From NCBI RefSeq assembly GCF_019175385.1, contig NC_083344.1, positions 26,786,231 through 26,850,230 of the forward strand: a stretch of 64,000 nt of DNA, in the 5' to 3' direction. Positions 48,434 through 58,454 of this stretch are shown piece after piece; positions within the stretch are counted from its first letter, which is position 1, and each line of letters opens with the position of its first letter. The stretch is from Lycium barbarum. Taxonomy: Eukaryota > Streptophyta > Magnoliopsida > Solanales > Solanaceae. Below the pieces are notes generated by a model. The model was not told the DNA's origin. It worked only from the letters and a program-made list of their open reading frames with translations, and ran no database searches. The translations under genes and the position numbers were made by a program.

Positions 48434-49241
48434 TGTTACAGGGCTGCCTTCGTTGTGCCTTGGCGCCCATAACCCCTGCGCGCCCAGGAGGGCCTAAGCG
48501 AGTGTCAGTCATGTAGGAGACTGGGCGCAGATGATGTGTCAGCCGCGCGCAGGCAGTGTCGGCCGTGCGCGCAGGCAGGGTCGGACGCGCAGGGAGTGTC
48601 AGCCGTGCGCGCAGGCAGGGTCGGCCGCGCAGGCAGGTGTCAGCCGTGCGCGGGCGACGTGCATTGATAAGGGGCTCCGATGGGCGAGAGTCAATAAGCA
48701 TCTAGAGATGCTCTATGACATATTATAAGAGTGCCAAGGAAGTTTAGCAAGGATCTGGGATGAGCCCATGGGCCGTCGGCGGACGAGGCCACGCGCGAGC
48801 CTGAGTGTCAGTCCCGTGCGTTTCCGAGCTATGGATGGAATATTGGGATTTAGGGTGAGGGAACCCTTCCTAGGATGTTATGGAATGTGCTTACCAAGTT
48901 TGGGGTCATTTGAAGATCGTTCACCTAAGGGCTTGACTTAGCCAAGGAGCAGTGTCAGTGATTAAGCTCCCGAAGGCTATATCTCGTTCCACGAGTATGG
49001 GGATGAGACGAAACTTCATGGAGGAGTGAAGGAAGTCAAGAGAAAGAGTTAGGAACAGACGGCGCCTCATTTGGAGTTCGGAAGAGTGAGAAAGGCCCAT
49101 TGTGATTCTCTGGCAAAATGATGTCCAGTGCTAGAACTTGGGTTTTTCTTTGTAAAGCATATATAAGGGGGCAAAGGTGTCACAGCTCAGCCAGCCTCCC
49201 CCGTGCGTGCTGTCGGCCAGTCGCACCAAGTGAGCAACCTT
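48434..49241 (+). mobile_element. Plus-sense LTR, truncated, with doubled variant bases
   Basis: It begins TGTTACAGGGCTGCC, which looks like TGTTACAGGC and TGTTACGGGC merged. Similar doubled bases occur at GGCCTAAGCG, GAGACTGGGC and GATGATGTGTC. TATA is at 49160-49168. It breaks at CCTTGAGG, where a divergent inverted LTR starts, leaving about half the LTR. Confidence 0.86.
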
Positions 49242-49970
49242 GAGGCTTAGCTTCAACGGTGCTGCTGAGACGATGTCAAGGCTTTGGCCTTGCCTTGCTA
49301 GAATGCCCCTGTGGCAGGTTTCATATGTTCTGTCTTTGCCTGCACTCACACTTGGGGTTGGCTATGGACATGACAGTCCCTCGCCAGGAGCTGAGCGTCG
49401 CGGGTGCACGCACAGTCCAATCCTCTGGCTTGACACTGGTCGGGTGCCTGTACGCCCGAGCGGTGCGATGCCTGAGTAGGGCAACTCTTGAATCCTTGGC
49501 CTATGTCATGGGTGTTCTTTGTAGTATGCCTATGATGCGGCTTTGCTAAATGTAGCCCTCGCGACATACTTCCATCTTGCACGGTGCAGCGTCGCCCTAC
49601 GACTGCACGTCTAGGCCAACGGACCCTTGCTCGCTAGGCTGAACCTGAGCCAAGCTCACAAGTCAACACACGAGGCTCTTAGGATGGATGCCTCGAGTGT
49701 TCAATCGGCACGGAGGGATTTCTTATTCTCAAGGATAGCCCGCAGGGCATATTCGGTCCATACGTCAAGCCTCCGGCCCTCGTTGGGCGCCCAACGCTGG
49801 CCTGTGGCCGAGCGCCGCCCATAGAGTTGCGTGACTCGTATGGGTACCTAGGATCCAATGGGGATGCCTAGGCAGGCCCTTGAGGTTGTCCCCCAAGGAT
49901 GCCTCTACTTAGTACGGCTTGATGGTGGCACGTACGGGGGAGGCTGGCTGAGCTGAGACACCTCTGCCCC

Positions 49971-49979
49971 CCTTATATA
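49971..49979 (-). promoter_or_regulatory. TATA box of divergent LTR
   Basis: The minus strand reads TATATAAGG at the equivalent LTR site, conserved despite divergence around it. Confidence 0.7.
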
Positions 49980-50493
49980 TGCTTTTAAAAATAAAAACCC
50001 AAGGTTATCACTGACATGATTCTGCCCGAGAATCACACTTTGGTCTTTCTTGATGATTTCGAACTCCAAATGAAGCGCCGTCTGTTCCTAACTCTTTCTC
50101 TTGACTTTTTTCACTCCTCCATGAAGTTTCATCTCATTCCCATGCTCGTGGAACGCGACATGGCCTTAGGAGCGTTGACACTGACACTGCTCTTTGGCTA
50201 AGTCAAGCCCTTAGGTAAATGATGTTCCAATGACGCCAAACTAGGTAAGCATATTCAATAACATCCTAGGAGGGGTGTGTTCACCCGAAATCCCAAGATT
50301 CCATCCATGGCTCGGAAACGCTCGGGACTGACACTCAGGCTTCGCACGGGGTCGCTCGTGCGTCGACGACCCGTGGGCTCATTTCAGATCCTTGCTAAAC
50401 TTCCTTGCTGCTATTGGGATATGAAATGGGGCATACTATGATGATTGTGGACTCCGGTCCCTCGGAAAACCCATGTTGGTGGCACGTCGCCCG

Positions 50494-50645
50494 CACGGCT
50501 GACATTGCTGCGGGGCTTGACACTGCCTGTGGGCTGGCACTGCCTGTGCGGCTGGCACTGCCTGCGCGGCTGGCACTGCTGCGCCTGTGTCGGCTGACAG
50601 CTGCCTGCGCCTGTGCGGCTGACACTGCCTGTGCGGCTGACACTC
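50494..50645 (-). repeat. Divergent U3 minisatellite
   Basis: Irregular GGCTGACACTGCCTGTGC and GGCTGGCACTGCCTGCGC units, a different arrangement from the 22/18-bp alternation in the main subfamily. Confidence 0.75.
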
Positions 50646-50711
50646 GTTTGGCCCGCTTACGGGGTATGCCGGGTTACGGGCGCCAAGGCACAATAAAGGC
50701 AGCCCGTAACA

Positions 50712-50799
50712 CTTTGTGCCGGAGGCTTGACATAGGAACTGATTATGCCCCTGCGGGCTATCTTTATGGATGTTTAAAGACCTCCGTTGCCGATTGAAT
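50712..50799 (+). mobile_element. Plus-sense LTR fragment
   Basis: An 88-bp piece from CTTTGTGCCGGAGGC to CCGATTGAAT. It contains extra single bases (CCCCTGCGGG, ATGTTTAAAG, CGTTGCCG), suggestive of poor consensus beside the gap. Confidence 0.75.
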
Positions 50800-50882
50800 T
50801 GTCACGGGCCGAGTCTCCTAAGCGGCAGCGGCACACAATAGCCCGTGCGACGCCGTAGTCCCACCTGACTACAAGCCAGCCT
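50800..50882 (-). mobile_element. Inverted LTR terminus cut by the gap
   Basis: It starts TGTCACGGGCCGAG at the GATTGAAT site and stops where the Ns begin. Confidence 0.8.
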
Positions 50883-51382
50883 NNNNNNNNNNNNNNNNNN
50901 NNNNNNNNNNNNNNNNNNNNNNNNNNNNNNNNNNNNNNNNNNNNNNNNNNNNNNNNNNNNNNNNNNNNNNNNNNNNNNNNNNNNNNNNNNNNNNNNNNNN
51001 NNNNNNNNNNNNNNNNNNNNNNNNNNNNNNNNNNNNNNNNNNNNNNNNNNNNNNNNNNNNNNNNNNNNNNNNNNNNNNNNNNNNNNNNNNNNNNNNNNNN
51101 NNNNNNNNNNNNNNNNNNNNNNNNNNNNNNNNNNNNNNNNNNNNNNNNNNNNNNNNNNNNNNNNNNNNNNNNNNNNNNNNNNNNNNNNNNNNNNNNNNNN
51201 NNNNNNNNNNNNNNNNNNNNNNNNNNNNNNNNNNNNNNNNNNNNNNNNNNNNNNNNNNNNNNNNNNNNNNNNNNNNNNNNNNNNNNNNNNNNNNNNNNNN
51301 NNNNNNNNNNNNNNNNNNNNNNNNNNNNNNNNNNNNNNNNNNNNNNNNNNNNNNNNNNNNNNNNNNNNNNNNNNNNNNNNNN
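50883..51382. other. Assembly gap, exactly 500 N
   Basis: Five hundred Ns, a round number typical of a placeholder for a gap of unknown size. Sequences on the two sides need not be adjacent. Apparent open frames running through it are meaningless. Confidence 0.97.
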
Positions 51383-52872
51383 GCACTCTAATGAACCAGG
51401 TCTTTCGAGAATACATTGATGAATTTGTGGTGGTATACCTGGACGACATTGTGGTGTACAGCAAAACATTAGGCGAACACCTGGAGCACCTAAGGAAAGT
51501 CCTAAATCGGTTGCGGGAGCATGAATTGTACATAAAGCTATCCAAGTGCTCCTTTGCTCAGAAACAAATTGACTTCCTTGGGCATGTTGTTGAAGAAGGT
51601 CGCATCAAGATGGACCAACAAAAGATCAAGGCTGTCACAGATTGGCCACCACCCAAGGATATCCATGCCTTGAGGGCGTTCCTTGGCCTATGCAACTTTT
51701 ATCGACGGTTCGTCAAGAACTACTCCCTCATTGCATTACCACTGACAGAGCTCCTCAAGAAGATCACACCTTGGGACTGGTCGCCAAAGAGAGCAGACGT
51801 TTTCAACTCACTAAAAGTGGCTATGTCTAGTAGCCCTGTTTTGGCCTTGCCCGACTTGACCAGACCCTTCGAAGTAGAGACGGATGCCTCTGATTACGCC
51901 TTGGGCGGAGTCTTGCTACAAGAGGGGCACCCGGTGGCCTACGAAAGTCGAAAACTGAAAGATGCGGAACGGCGCTATGCGGCTCATGAGAAAGAATTAT
52001 TGGCTGTCGTCCATTGCTTGCGCCTTTGGAGGCACTATCTTTTGGGTTCCCCTTTCGTGGTGAAGACGGACAACACAGCTGTCAGTCACTTTGTGACTCA
52101 GCCAAACCTAAATGGCCGCCAGGCTAGATGGCAGGAACTTCTAGCGGAATTTCACTTCAATCTAGAATACCGAAGTGGGAAGACCAATCATGTTGCGGAT
52201 GCACTGAGTCGAAGGGCCGATCTAGCATTGGTATGCCTGCTTGCCACCCTTAGGGGGAGCGAGGTGGCTACCACCATAAAAGATCAAATCCAGGGCCTTT
52301 TCACCAAGGACCCTTCGGCACAGTATTTGGTTGACCTAGCAGGTCAAGGAAAAACTCTCCAGTTCTACATGGAAGATGGGTTCCTGAAAGAAAAAGGGAA
52401 CCGCCTTTACGTTCCTAAAGGAGGAGATTTGCGGAGAACTCTCCTGATGGAATGTCACGATACTCTATGGGCAGGCCACCCTGGAGAAGAACGTACCATG
52501 GCATTGCTACGCCGTGCATATTATTGGCCCCAGATGGCAGATGATGTCGCTCAGTATGTGAAGACTTGCTTAGTATGCCAGAAAGACAAGTCTGACCGTT
52601 TGACACAAGCGGGCCTGTTGGAGCCCTTACCGGTCCCAAAGAGGCCTTGGGAAAGCGTCTCACTGGATTTCATCACCGGCTTACCCAAGGTTGGAGATCT
52701 CACGACTATCTTAGTCGTGGTTGATCGGTTTTCTAAGTATGCTACTTTCATTGCGGCACCCAAGTATATATCAGCAGAGGAGACGGCTCGACTCTTCTTT
52801 ACCCATGTTGTCAAATATTGGGGCCTACCCAAGGATATTGTTAGTGACCGCGACTCTCGCTTCAAGTGCTGA
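51383..52872 (+). pseudogene. pol: Ty3/gypsy pol fragment: RT end, RNase H, integrase start
   Basis: This is part of the polyprotein that copies and integrates an LTR retrotransposon. The frame is open from the gap (Thr-Leu precede the first Met at 51391, so the true start lies upstream) to a TGA at 52870. Numbering from that Met: reverse transcriptase palm with YLDD at 16-19; RNase H with D165 (TDAS), E202, D227 (KTDN) and D270 (ADALSRR); integrase zinc finger H356, H363, C393, C396; integrase core D426 and D486 (SDRDSRF). The catalytic Glu and everything after are missing because the frame crosses into non-autonomous interior at about 52863. The order RT-RNase H-integrase identifies Ty3/gypsy. 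Motifs suggest a chromovirus (Galadriel- or CRM-like), clade uncertain. No frameshift occurs within the 1.48 kb, so the piece is young, but gag, protease and most of RT lie in or beyond the gap. Whether it drives the surrounding family is unknown. Confidence 0.93.
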
Positions 52873-53782
52873 GGCACACCGGGATCGTAGGGAATCTGTC
52901 GAGGGAGTGACAATCTAAGAACCAAGATGTCTTTCAGAATGGGCGAAGCTACCACTTTGAGGAAATGAAGTACCCACCACGAGTACGTCCCAAGAACTTG
53001 ACGAGTGCCAAGAGGGTGCAAAATATGTAAGTGCCAAAGACACCACTGTGGAGCGTGGGTCATGCAGGGGCCGTGTGAGACGTCAAAGGGGACAAGATTG
53101 GGTTTGAAATGCCGCTAGTGCCAGTGTGTGGGCAAGTTAACTTCAATTTATGGGGTCGAGCCTCGATTTGTTTATACAGTTGGTATAGCGGGATCTTGCG
53201 GAGGAAAACGGACAAAGGACCATGAGGAAATGGTTGGCAAAGGTTTCCACATCGAGGGATGCCTACCTTGACAAACAACGAAAAGTGTCTTCCACTTTTA
53301 GTGGGGGAGTGTTCGCCAGTGAAGAGGCGTTGGGCCATGTGAAAATTGAAGGACGATTGTCTTCTGAAGTAAACGGTAAAAAAAAAGGGGGGGGGGGGGG
53401 GGGGGGGCTGCAAAGGTTGCAGTTGGACTGTGGAAGTCGCACCAATGGGTGCTATGTAGGAATTACCAAGATGGGAGACAAAGGTTCCTGATCTGATGAA
53501 GGCCGTGAGGAACATGGTGTGGATGCCAGGCGGTCACCACAAAGTTAGCCACCAGAGGGTGCAAGTGCGGAGGCACTTTCCAAGCGAGGTGCAGAGGCAC
53601 GCTTGGGAGAAACTAGGGAGGAGAAGTGCATGGGGCACGACTCCATTTTTAAGAGGAGATGAGATGGGTTTTAGACCCAAAGGACTAGGGAAGGAGATGT
53701 GAGACCCCGAGGGGGCAAACTCCGGGTTGGCATGGACGTGTCTATTTCATCGAGGACGATGACGAGCTTGAGTGGGGGAGAA
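52863..53782 (+). mobile_element. Plus-sense 3' interior joined to pol
   Basis: From CAAGTGCTGAGGCACACC, identical to ordinary interior (as at 13983), to the polypurine tract. The joint with pol is at TTCAAGTGCTG, where only a few bases could be shared. Confidence 0.87.
53378..53407 (+). repeat. A9-G21 homopurine tract
   Basis: Nine A then 21 G, the longest in the window. Confidence 0.9.
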
Positions 53783-54704
53783 TGTTACGGGCTGCCTTCG
53801 TTGTGCCTTGGCGCCCATAACCCCTGCGCACCCAGGAGGGCCAAGCGAGTGTCAGTCGTGTAGGAGACGGGCGCAGGCAGTGCTAGAACTTGGGTTTTTT
53901 TTTTTTAAAGCATATATAAGGGGGGCAGAGGTGTCACAGCTCAGCTAGCCTCCCCCGTGCGTACTGTCGGCCAGTCTCAAGGGCCTGCCTAGGCACCTCA
54001 TAGGAGTGTCCTAGGTATCCATACGAGTTAGGGGACTCTATGGACGGAGGCTTGACATAGGAACTGATTATGCCCCGCGGGCTATCTTTATGGATGTTAA
54101 AGACCTCCGTGCCGATTGAATACTCGAGGCACCACTCAAGAGCCTCGTGTATTGACTTGTGAGCTTGGCTTGGGTTCAGCCTTGCAAACAAGGGTCCGTT
54201 GGCCTAGACGTGCAGTCGTGGGGTGACGCTGCACCACGAGGGATGGAAGTAAGTTGTGAGGGCTATATTCGCCAATGCCATGGGACAACTATAGGCACAT
54301 GAAAGAGGACCGCACCTGACAAAGGCCAAGGATTGGAAGTTTCCCTACTCAGGCACGACACAAGGCAAGTGTCAAGCTTGAGGATAGGACGGTGCGCGCA
54401 GGAGTGACGCTCAGTGCCAGGCGAAGGACGTACATATCCGTAGCCAACCCAAGGGGTGCGTATAGACGAGTCCCAGCATATGAAATGTGCCACAAGGGTA
54501 TGATAGCAAGACAAGGGTGAAGCCTTGACATCAAACGGGTGGCACAAGGAAAGCTAAGCCTCTGAGGCAAGCTTCACCATAGGCATGGGGTCGTGCCAAG
54601 AAAACCTGGGATAAGGAAAGGCTGGCTTGTAGTCAGGTGGGACTACGAGCGCCGCACGGGCTATTTTTGTGCCGCTGCCGCTTAGGAGGAGTCGGCCCGT
54701 GACA
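53783..54704 (+). mobile_element. Plus-sense LTR, internally deleted (922 bp)
   Basis: Both termini are present (TGTTACGGG, CCCGTGACA). About 600 bp of U3 are lost at 53880 (GCAGGCAG to TGCTAGAAC), including most of the minisatellite. Smaller losses occur near 53973 and 54046. TATA is retained at 53913-53921. Confidence 0.88.
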
Positions 54705-54880
54705 GAGCGCGCGCGAGGGGCATAGATGGGGTGACATAGGCAGAAGCAACCTTGTCACTTGGGGCGTCCGAGACCACGGGGTCGTCCATGGCGCTAGGTG
54801 CTGAGAGGCTTGCCATGGCGCCATGGGGCGCGCCCAAGGGGTCATGGGGCATGACTGGAAAGCCGCCCATGCCACAGCCT
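54705..54880. other. Unidentified 176-bp GC-rich insert
   Basis: This matches neither LTR nor interior and occurs once. On the minus strand it is open throughout and reads like a Pro/Ala/Met/Asp-rich polypeptide (MPHDPLGAPHGAMASLSAPS). On the plus strand repeated CATGGCGCC/CATGGGGCG motifs stand out. It could be a captured fragment of a host or other element gene. I recognise no domain. Confidence 0.5.
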
Positions 54881-55073
54881 GCACGGCCGACCCTGCCCGC
54901 GCGCACGGCTGACACTGCCTGCGTGGCCGACCCTGCCTGCGCGCACGGCCGACACTGCCTGCGTGCGGCTGACACTCATCTGCGCCCGTCTCCTGCACGA
55001 CTGACACTCGCTTGGCCCTCCTGGGCGCGCAGGGGTTATGGGCGCCAAGGCACAACGAAGGCAGCCCGTAACA
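54881..55073 (-). mobile_element. Inverted LTR end fragment
   Basis: 193 bp from inside the minisatellite to CCGTAACA, followed by a normal polypurine tract. Confidence 0.82.
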
Positions 55074-57867
55074 TTCTCCCCCACTCAAGTTCGTCATCGT
55101 CCTCGATGACATAGACACGTCCACGCCAACCCGGAGTTTGCCTCCTCGGGGTCTCACATCTCCTTCCCTAGTCCTTTGGGTCTAAAACCCATCTCATCTC
55201 CTCTTAAAAATGGAGTCGTGCCCCATGCACTTCTCCTCCCTAGTTTCTCCCAAGCGTGCCTCTGCACCTCGCTTGGAAAGTGCCTCCGCACTTGCACCCT
55301 CTGGTGGCTAACTTTGTGGTGACCGCCTGTCATCCACACCATGTTCCTCACGGCCTTCATCAGATTAGGAACCTTTGTCTCCCATTTTGGTAATTCCTAC
55401 ATAGCACCCATTGGTGCGACTTCCACAGTCCAACTGCAACCTTGGCAGCCCCCCCCCCCCCTCCCCTCTTTTTTTACCGTTTACTTCAGAAGACAATCGT
55501 CCTTCAATTTTCACATGGCCCAACGCCTCTTCACAGGCGAACACTCCCCCACTAAAGGTGGAATACACTTTTCGTTGTTTGTCAAGGTAGGCATCCCTCG
55601 ATGTGGCAACCTTTGCCAACCATTTCCTCGTGGTCCTTTGTCCGTTTTCCTCCGCAAGATCCCGCTATACCAACTGTATAAACAAATCGAGGCTCGACCT
55701 CATAAATCGAAGTTAACTTTCCCACACACTGGCACTAGCGGCATTTCAAACCCAATCTTGTCCCCTTTGACGTCTCACACGGCCCCTGCATGACCCACGC
55801 TCCACAGTGGTGTCTTTGGCACTTACATATTTTGCACCCTCTTGGCACTCGTCAAGTTCTTGGGACGTACTCGTGGTGGGTACTTCATTTCGTCAAAGTG
55901 GTAGCTTCGCCCATTCTGAACAACATCTTGGTTCTTAGATTGTCACTCCCTCGATAGATTCCCTACGATCCCGGTGTGCCTCAGCACTTGGTTCCATCTC
56001 TGTGGTTCCCCGGTCGTTTGGTGTACCCCAGTACTCTCTGCTCTGGAAAGACTACATTATCAAACATGGAAACCCATCCAATTCGAAGCTTAGCTAACCC
56101 CACTTTACCTCGGCCTCCTCACATTCGTGATTCAGCCCATTGCCTCCTCGGCTAACTCTTGTATCTCCCCACTCTGGTGGTTCGACACATTTCCACATAT
56201 CTGCCTCCCCACGCTAAGTGGTTTGGCTCGCCTTCAGCATCGCCGCCCTGCCCTGGCAGTTTGGCCTCATTCCATCTTTGCCTCCCTATAAAGTGGTCCA
56301 TCATCCTTCAAGGATCTCCCCGCTTCACGCGGTTCGACTCCGTCCTCTTCCTGCTCCACGCAATTCCACATTCTAACCAACAATGCCTCTCCGTCTATGG
56401 GGTCAGCTTGGTTTTTGTCTATGCGTCCCTACCTCTGTAGTGGCGCCCTTCTGAATTTGCCTCCCCATTAAAATGGTTTGGCCTTCTATTTCACAAATAT
56501 GGTGGCTGCCTCCACCTCATTATGACATTCAATCATCCCGCAAGGAATCCTGCTCTCAGGCCATTCCTTACGTTGTCGCGGCTCACTGGCACGCCTTGCT
56601 CTAACTCTGTAGAGCTCCAACTTTGTGGTGCTAGCTCGTCTCCCGTCGAACGTAGCACCCAATCCTGCAAGCGAAGCTTGCTCCATGTTGTAGGCACCAA
56701 GCCCACTTGTCCGACATGGTTTTTGAGGGTCTCACCTTCCATTCATTGCAGCCCTTAAGATGGCTAGGCGTCCGTCATCTTCCCCATAACGTCCAACCCT
56801 CGAAGGACGCTTTCCAATGCCCTCAGGAAATACTCAAGTCTATCCATCCGGGAAAGACACTCAACTGATGCGTCCGTCGCATCCACTGTAGGATCTCCAC
56901 GATCAAATCCTAAAGTTTATAGTCCATGGCTCGTAGCTCTCCACAACATAGTTGCTCAACCTGGCAAACATGGCCTTTTTCCTGACCACCCGACTCATCG
57001 ACATGTCACTCTCCTCAACGGGAGCCTAGACTGTTTGAAAGAAAAATTATATTTCCTATTTCCCCTCTTCAAAATGGCCAACAACTCTAACTTGTTGCAT
57101 CACACGACCAGACATTTTGAACCGACAAGTTTCTGATGCAAGTGAACCCTCTGGAACGCTCGCTACCTTCACTTGACATTCTGGCCAAGTCTATGCCTTG
57201 CTCAGCAAAGCTGCTAGCCCACTGCTAACAGAGTTTTTAACTAACTGATGGATCATCACAATCAAGAACATTTGAGCTTCAGCTATCCGTTTGTCCAATC
57301 TTGTAATAAGATCCCAACAGTATAGCACGCTGGTGCACTAAGACGACCATCCTCTGATGGCGCAAAAGCCAACCAAACATGCCTCAATGGAATCCCTCTA
57401 AAAACAGCATCCACTGCACGGAAGACATCCTCTGAAGATACTTCAATCAAACTAGGATGCCCCAAAATCAACTCCCAAAACACAGACGATGGCGGAAACA
57501 ACGGCTGTGAAATGGCCTGATCCTGAAAGTCGTAGTTCATGGCTGACAAAGCAAATTTTAGCCATAATACGCGCAACCAATCCCTTGTAACCAGTAGTAT
57601 CGGGTTCACCCATTCGACTGGCACGAAGAATATCATTCCTGCTTTGATGTGATCTCTGCACTGACATTCAACTAATGCTCTTAAAAACAATTTAGCTCAT
57701 GCGAGCTGTGAACATATTCGTGGCTTCACTCGTCTTTCTGACCCTGGCCAGATCAACCTTCGCCAATGGATTCATTTCAAACCGCACTGCAATCCACTAT
57801 TGCCAATATCAATCACACGTGATATCAACTCAGCATCACAATGCTCACCCTTCGCTCTGATACCAAC
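55074..57867 (-). mobile_element. Inverted interior, full length (2794 bp)
   Basis: The primer-binding site is at 57854-57865. It carries an interrupted C/T version of the homopurine tract (about 55449-55477, C-run broken by CTCCCCTC). The longer PBS-proximal frame (minus, 57690-57283) is open. Confidence 0.87.
57854..57865 (-). promoter_or_regulatory. Primer-binding site
   Basis: The minus strand reads TGGTATCAGAGC. Confidence 0.9.
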
Positions 57868-58454
57868 TGTCACGGACCGACTCCTCCTAAGCGGCAACGG
57901 CACAAAAATAGCCCGTGCGGCGCTCGTAGTCCCACCTGACTACAAGCCAGCCTTTCCTTATCCCAGGTTTTCTTGGCACGACCCCATGCCTATGGTGAAG
58001 CTTGCCTCAGAGGCTTAGCTTTCCTTGTGCCGCCCGTTTAATGTCAAGGCTTCACCCTTGTCTTGCTATCATACCCTTGTGGCACATTTCATATGCTGGG
58101 TCTCGTCTATGCGCACCCCTTGGGTTTTCTACGGACATGCACGTCCCTGGCCTGGCACTGAGCGTCGCTCCTGCGTGCACAGTCCTATCCTCAAGCTTGA
58201 CACTTGCCTTGTGTCATGCCCGAGTAGGGCAACTTCCAATCCTTGGCCTTTGTCAGGTGCGGTCCTCTTTCATGTGCCTATGGTTGTCCCATGGCATTGG
58301 CGAATATAGCCCTCGCAACTTACTTCCATCCCTCGTGGTGCAGCGTCACCCCATGACTGCACGTCTAGGCCAACGGACCCTTGCTTGCAAGGCTGAACCC
58401 AAGACAAGCTCACAAGTCAATACACGAGGCTCTTGAGTGGTGCCTCGAGTATTC
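57868..58454 (-). mobile_element. Inverted LTR, interrupted at the ATTC site
   Basis: It begins TGTCACGGACC and runs to GAGTATTC, where a second LTR starts cleanly with TGTCACGGG. Confidence 0.86.

Larger units (their letters stand above)
49242..50711 (-). mobile_element. Divergent inverted LTR of a related subfamily
   Basis: It aligns along its length with the standard inverted LTR from GAGGCTTAGC to CCCGTAACA, but with many substitutions and small indels. Examples are TGCTGCTGAGACGATGTC for the standard TGCCGCCCGTTTGATGTC, and CGCCGCCCATAGAGTTGC. It keeps the TATA box and the GC-rich repeat with different units. The first roughly 150 bp of this end are missing. It may be an older lineage or the LTR of an autonomous partner. 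Confidence 0.8.

Noticed and set aside
50774..51545. Open frames running through the N gap on the minus strand
   Set aside because: Most of their length is unknown bases; the real coding strand there is plus (pol).
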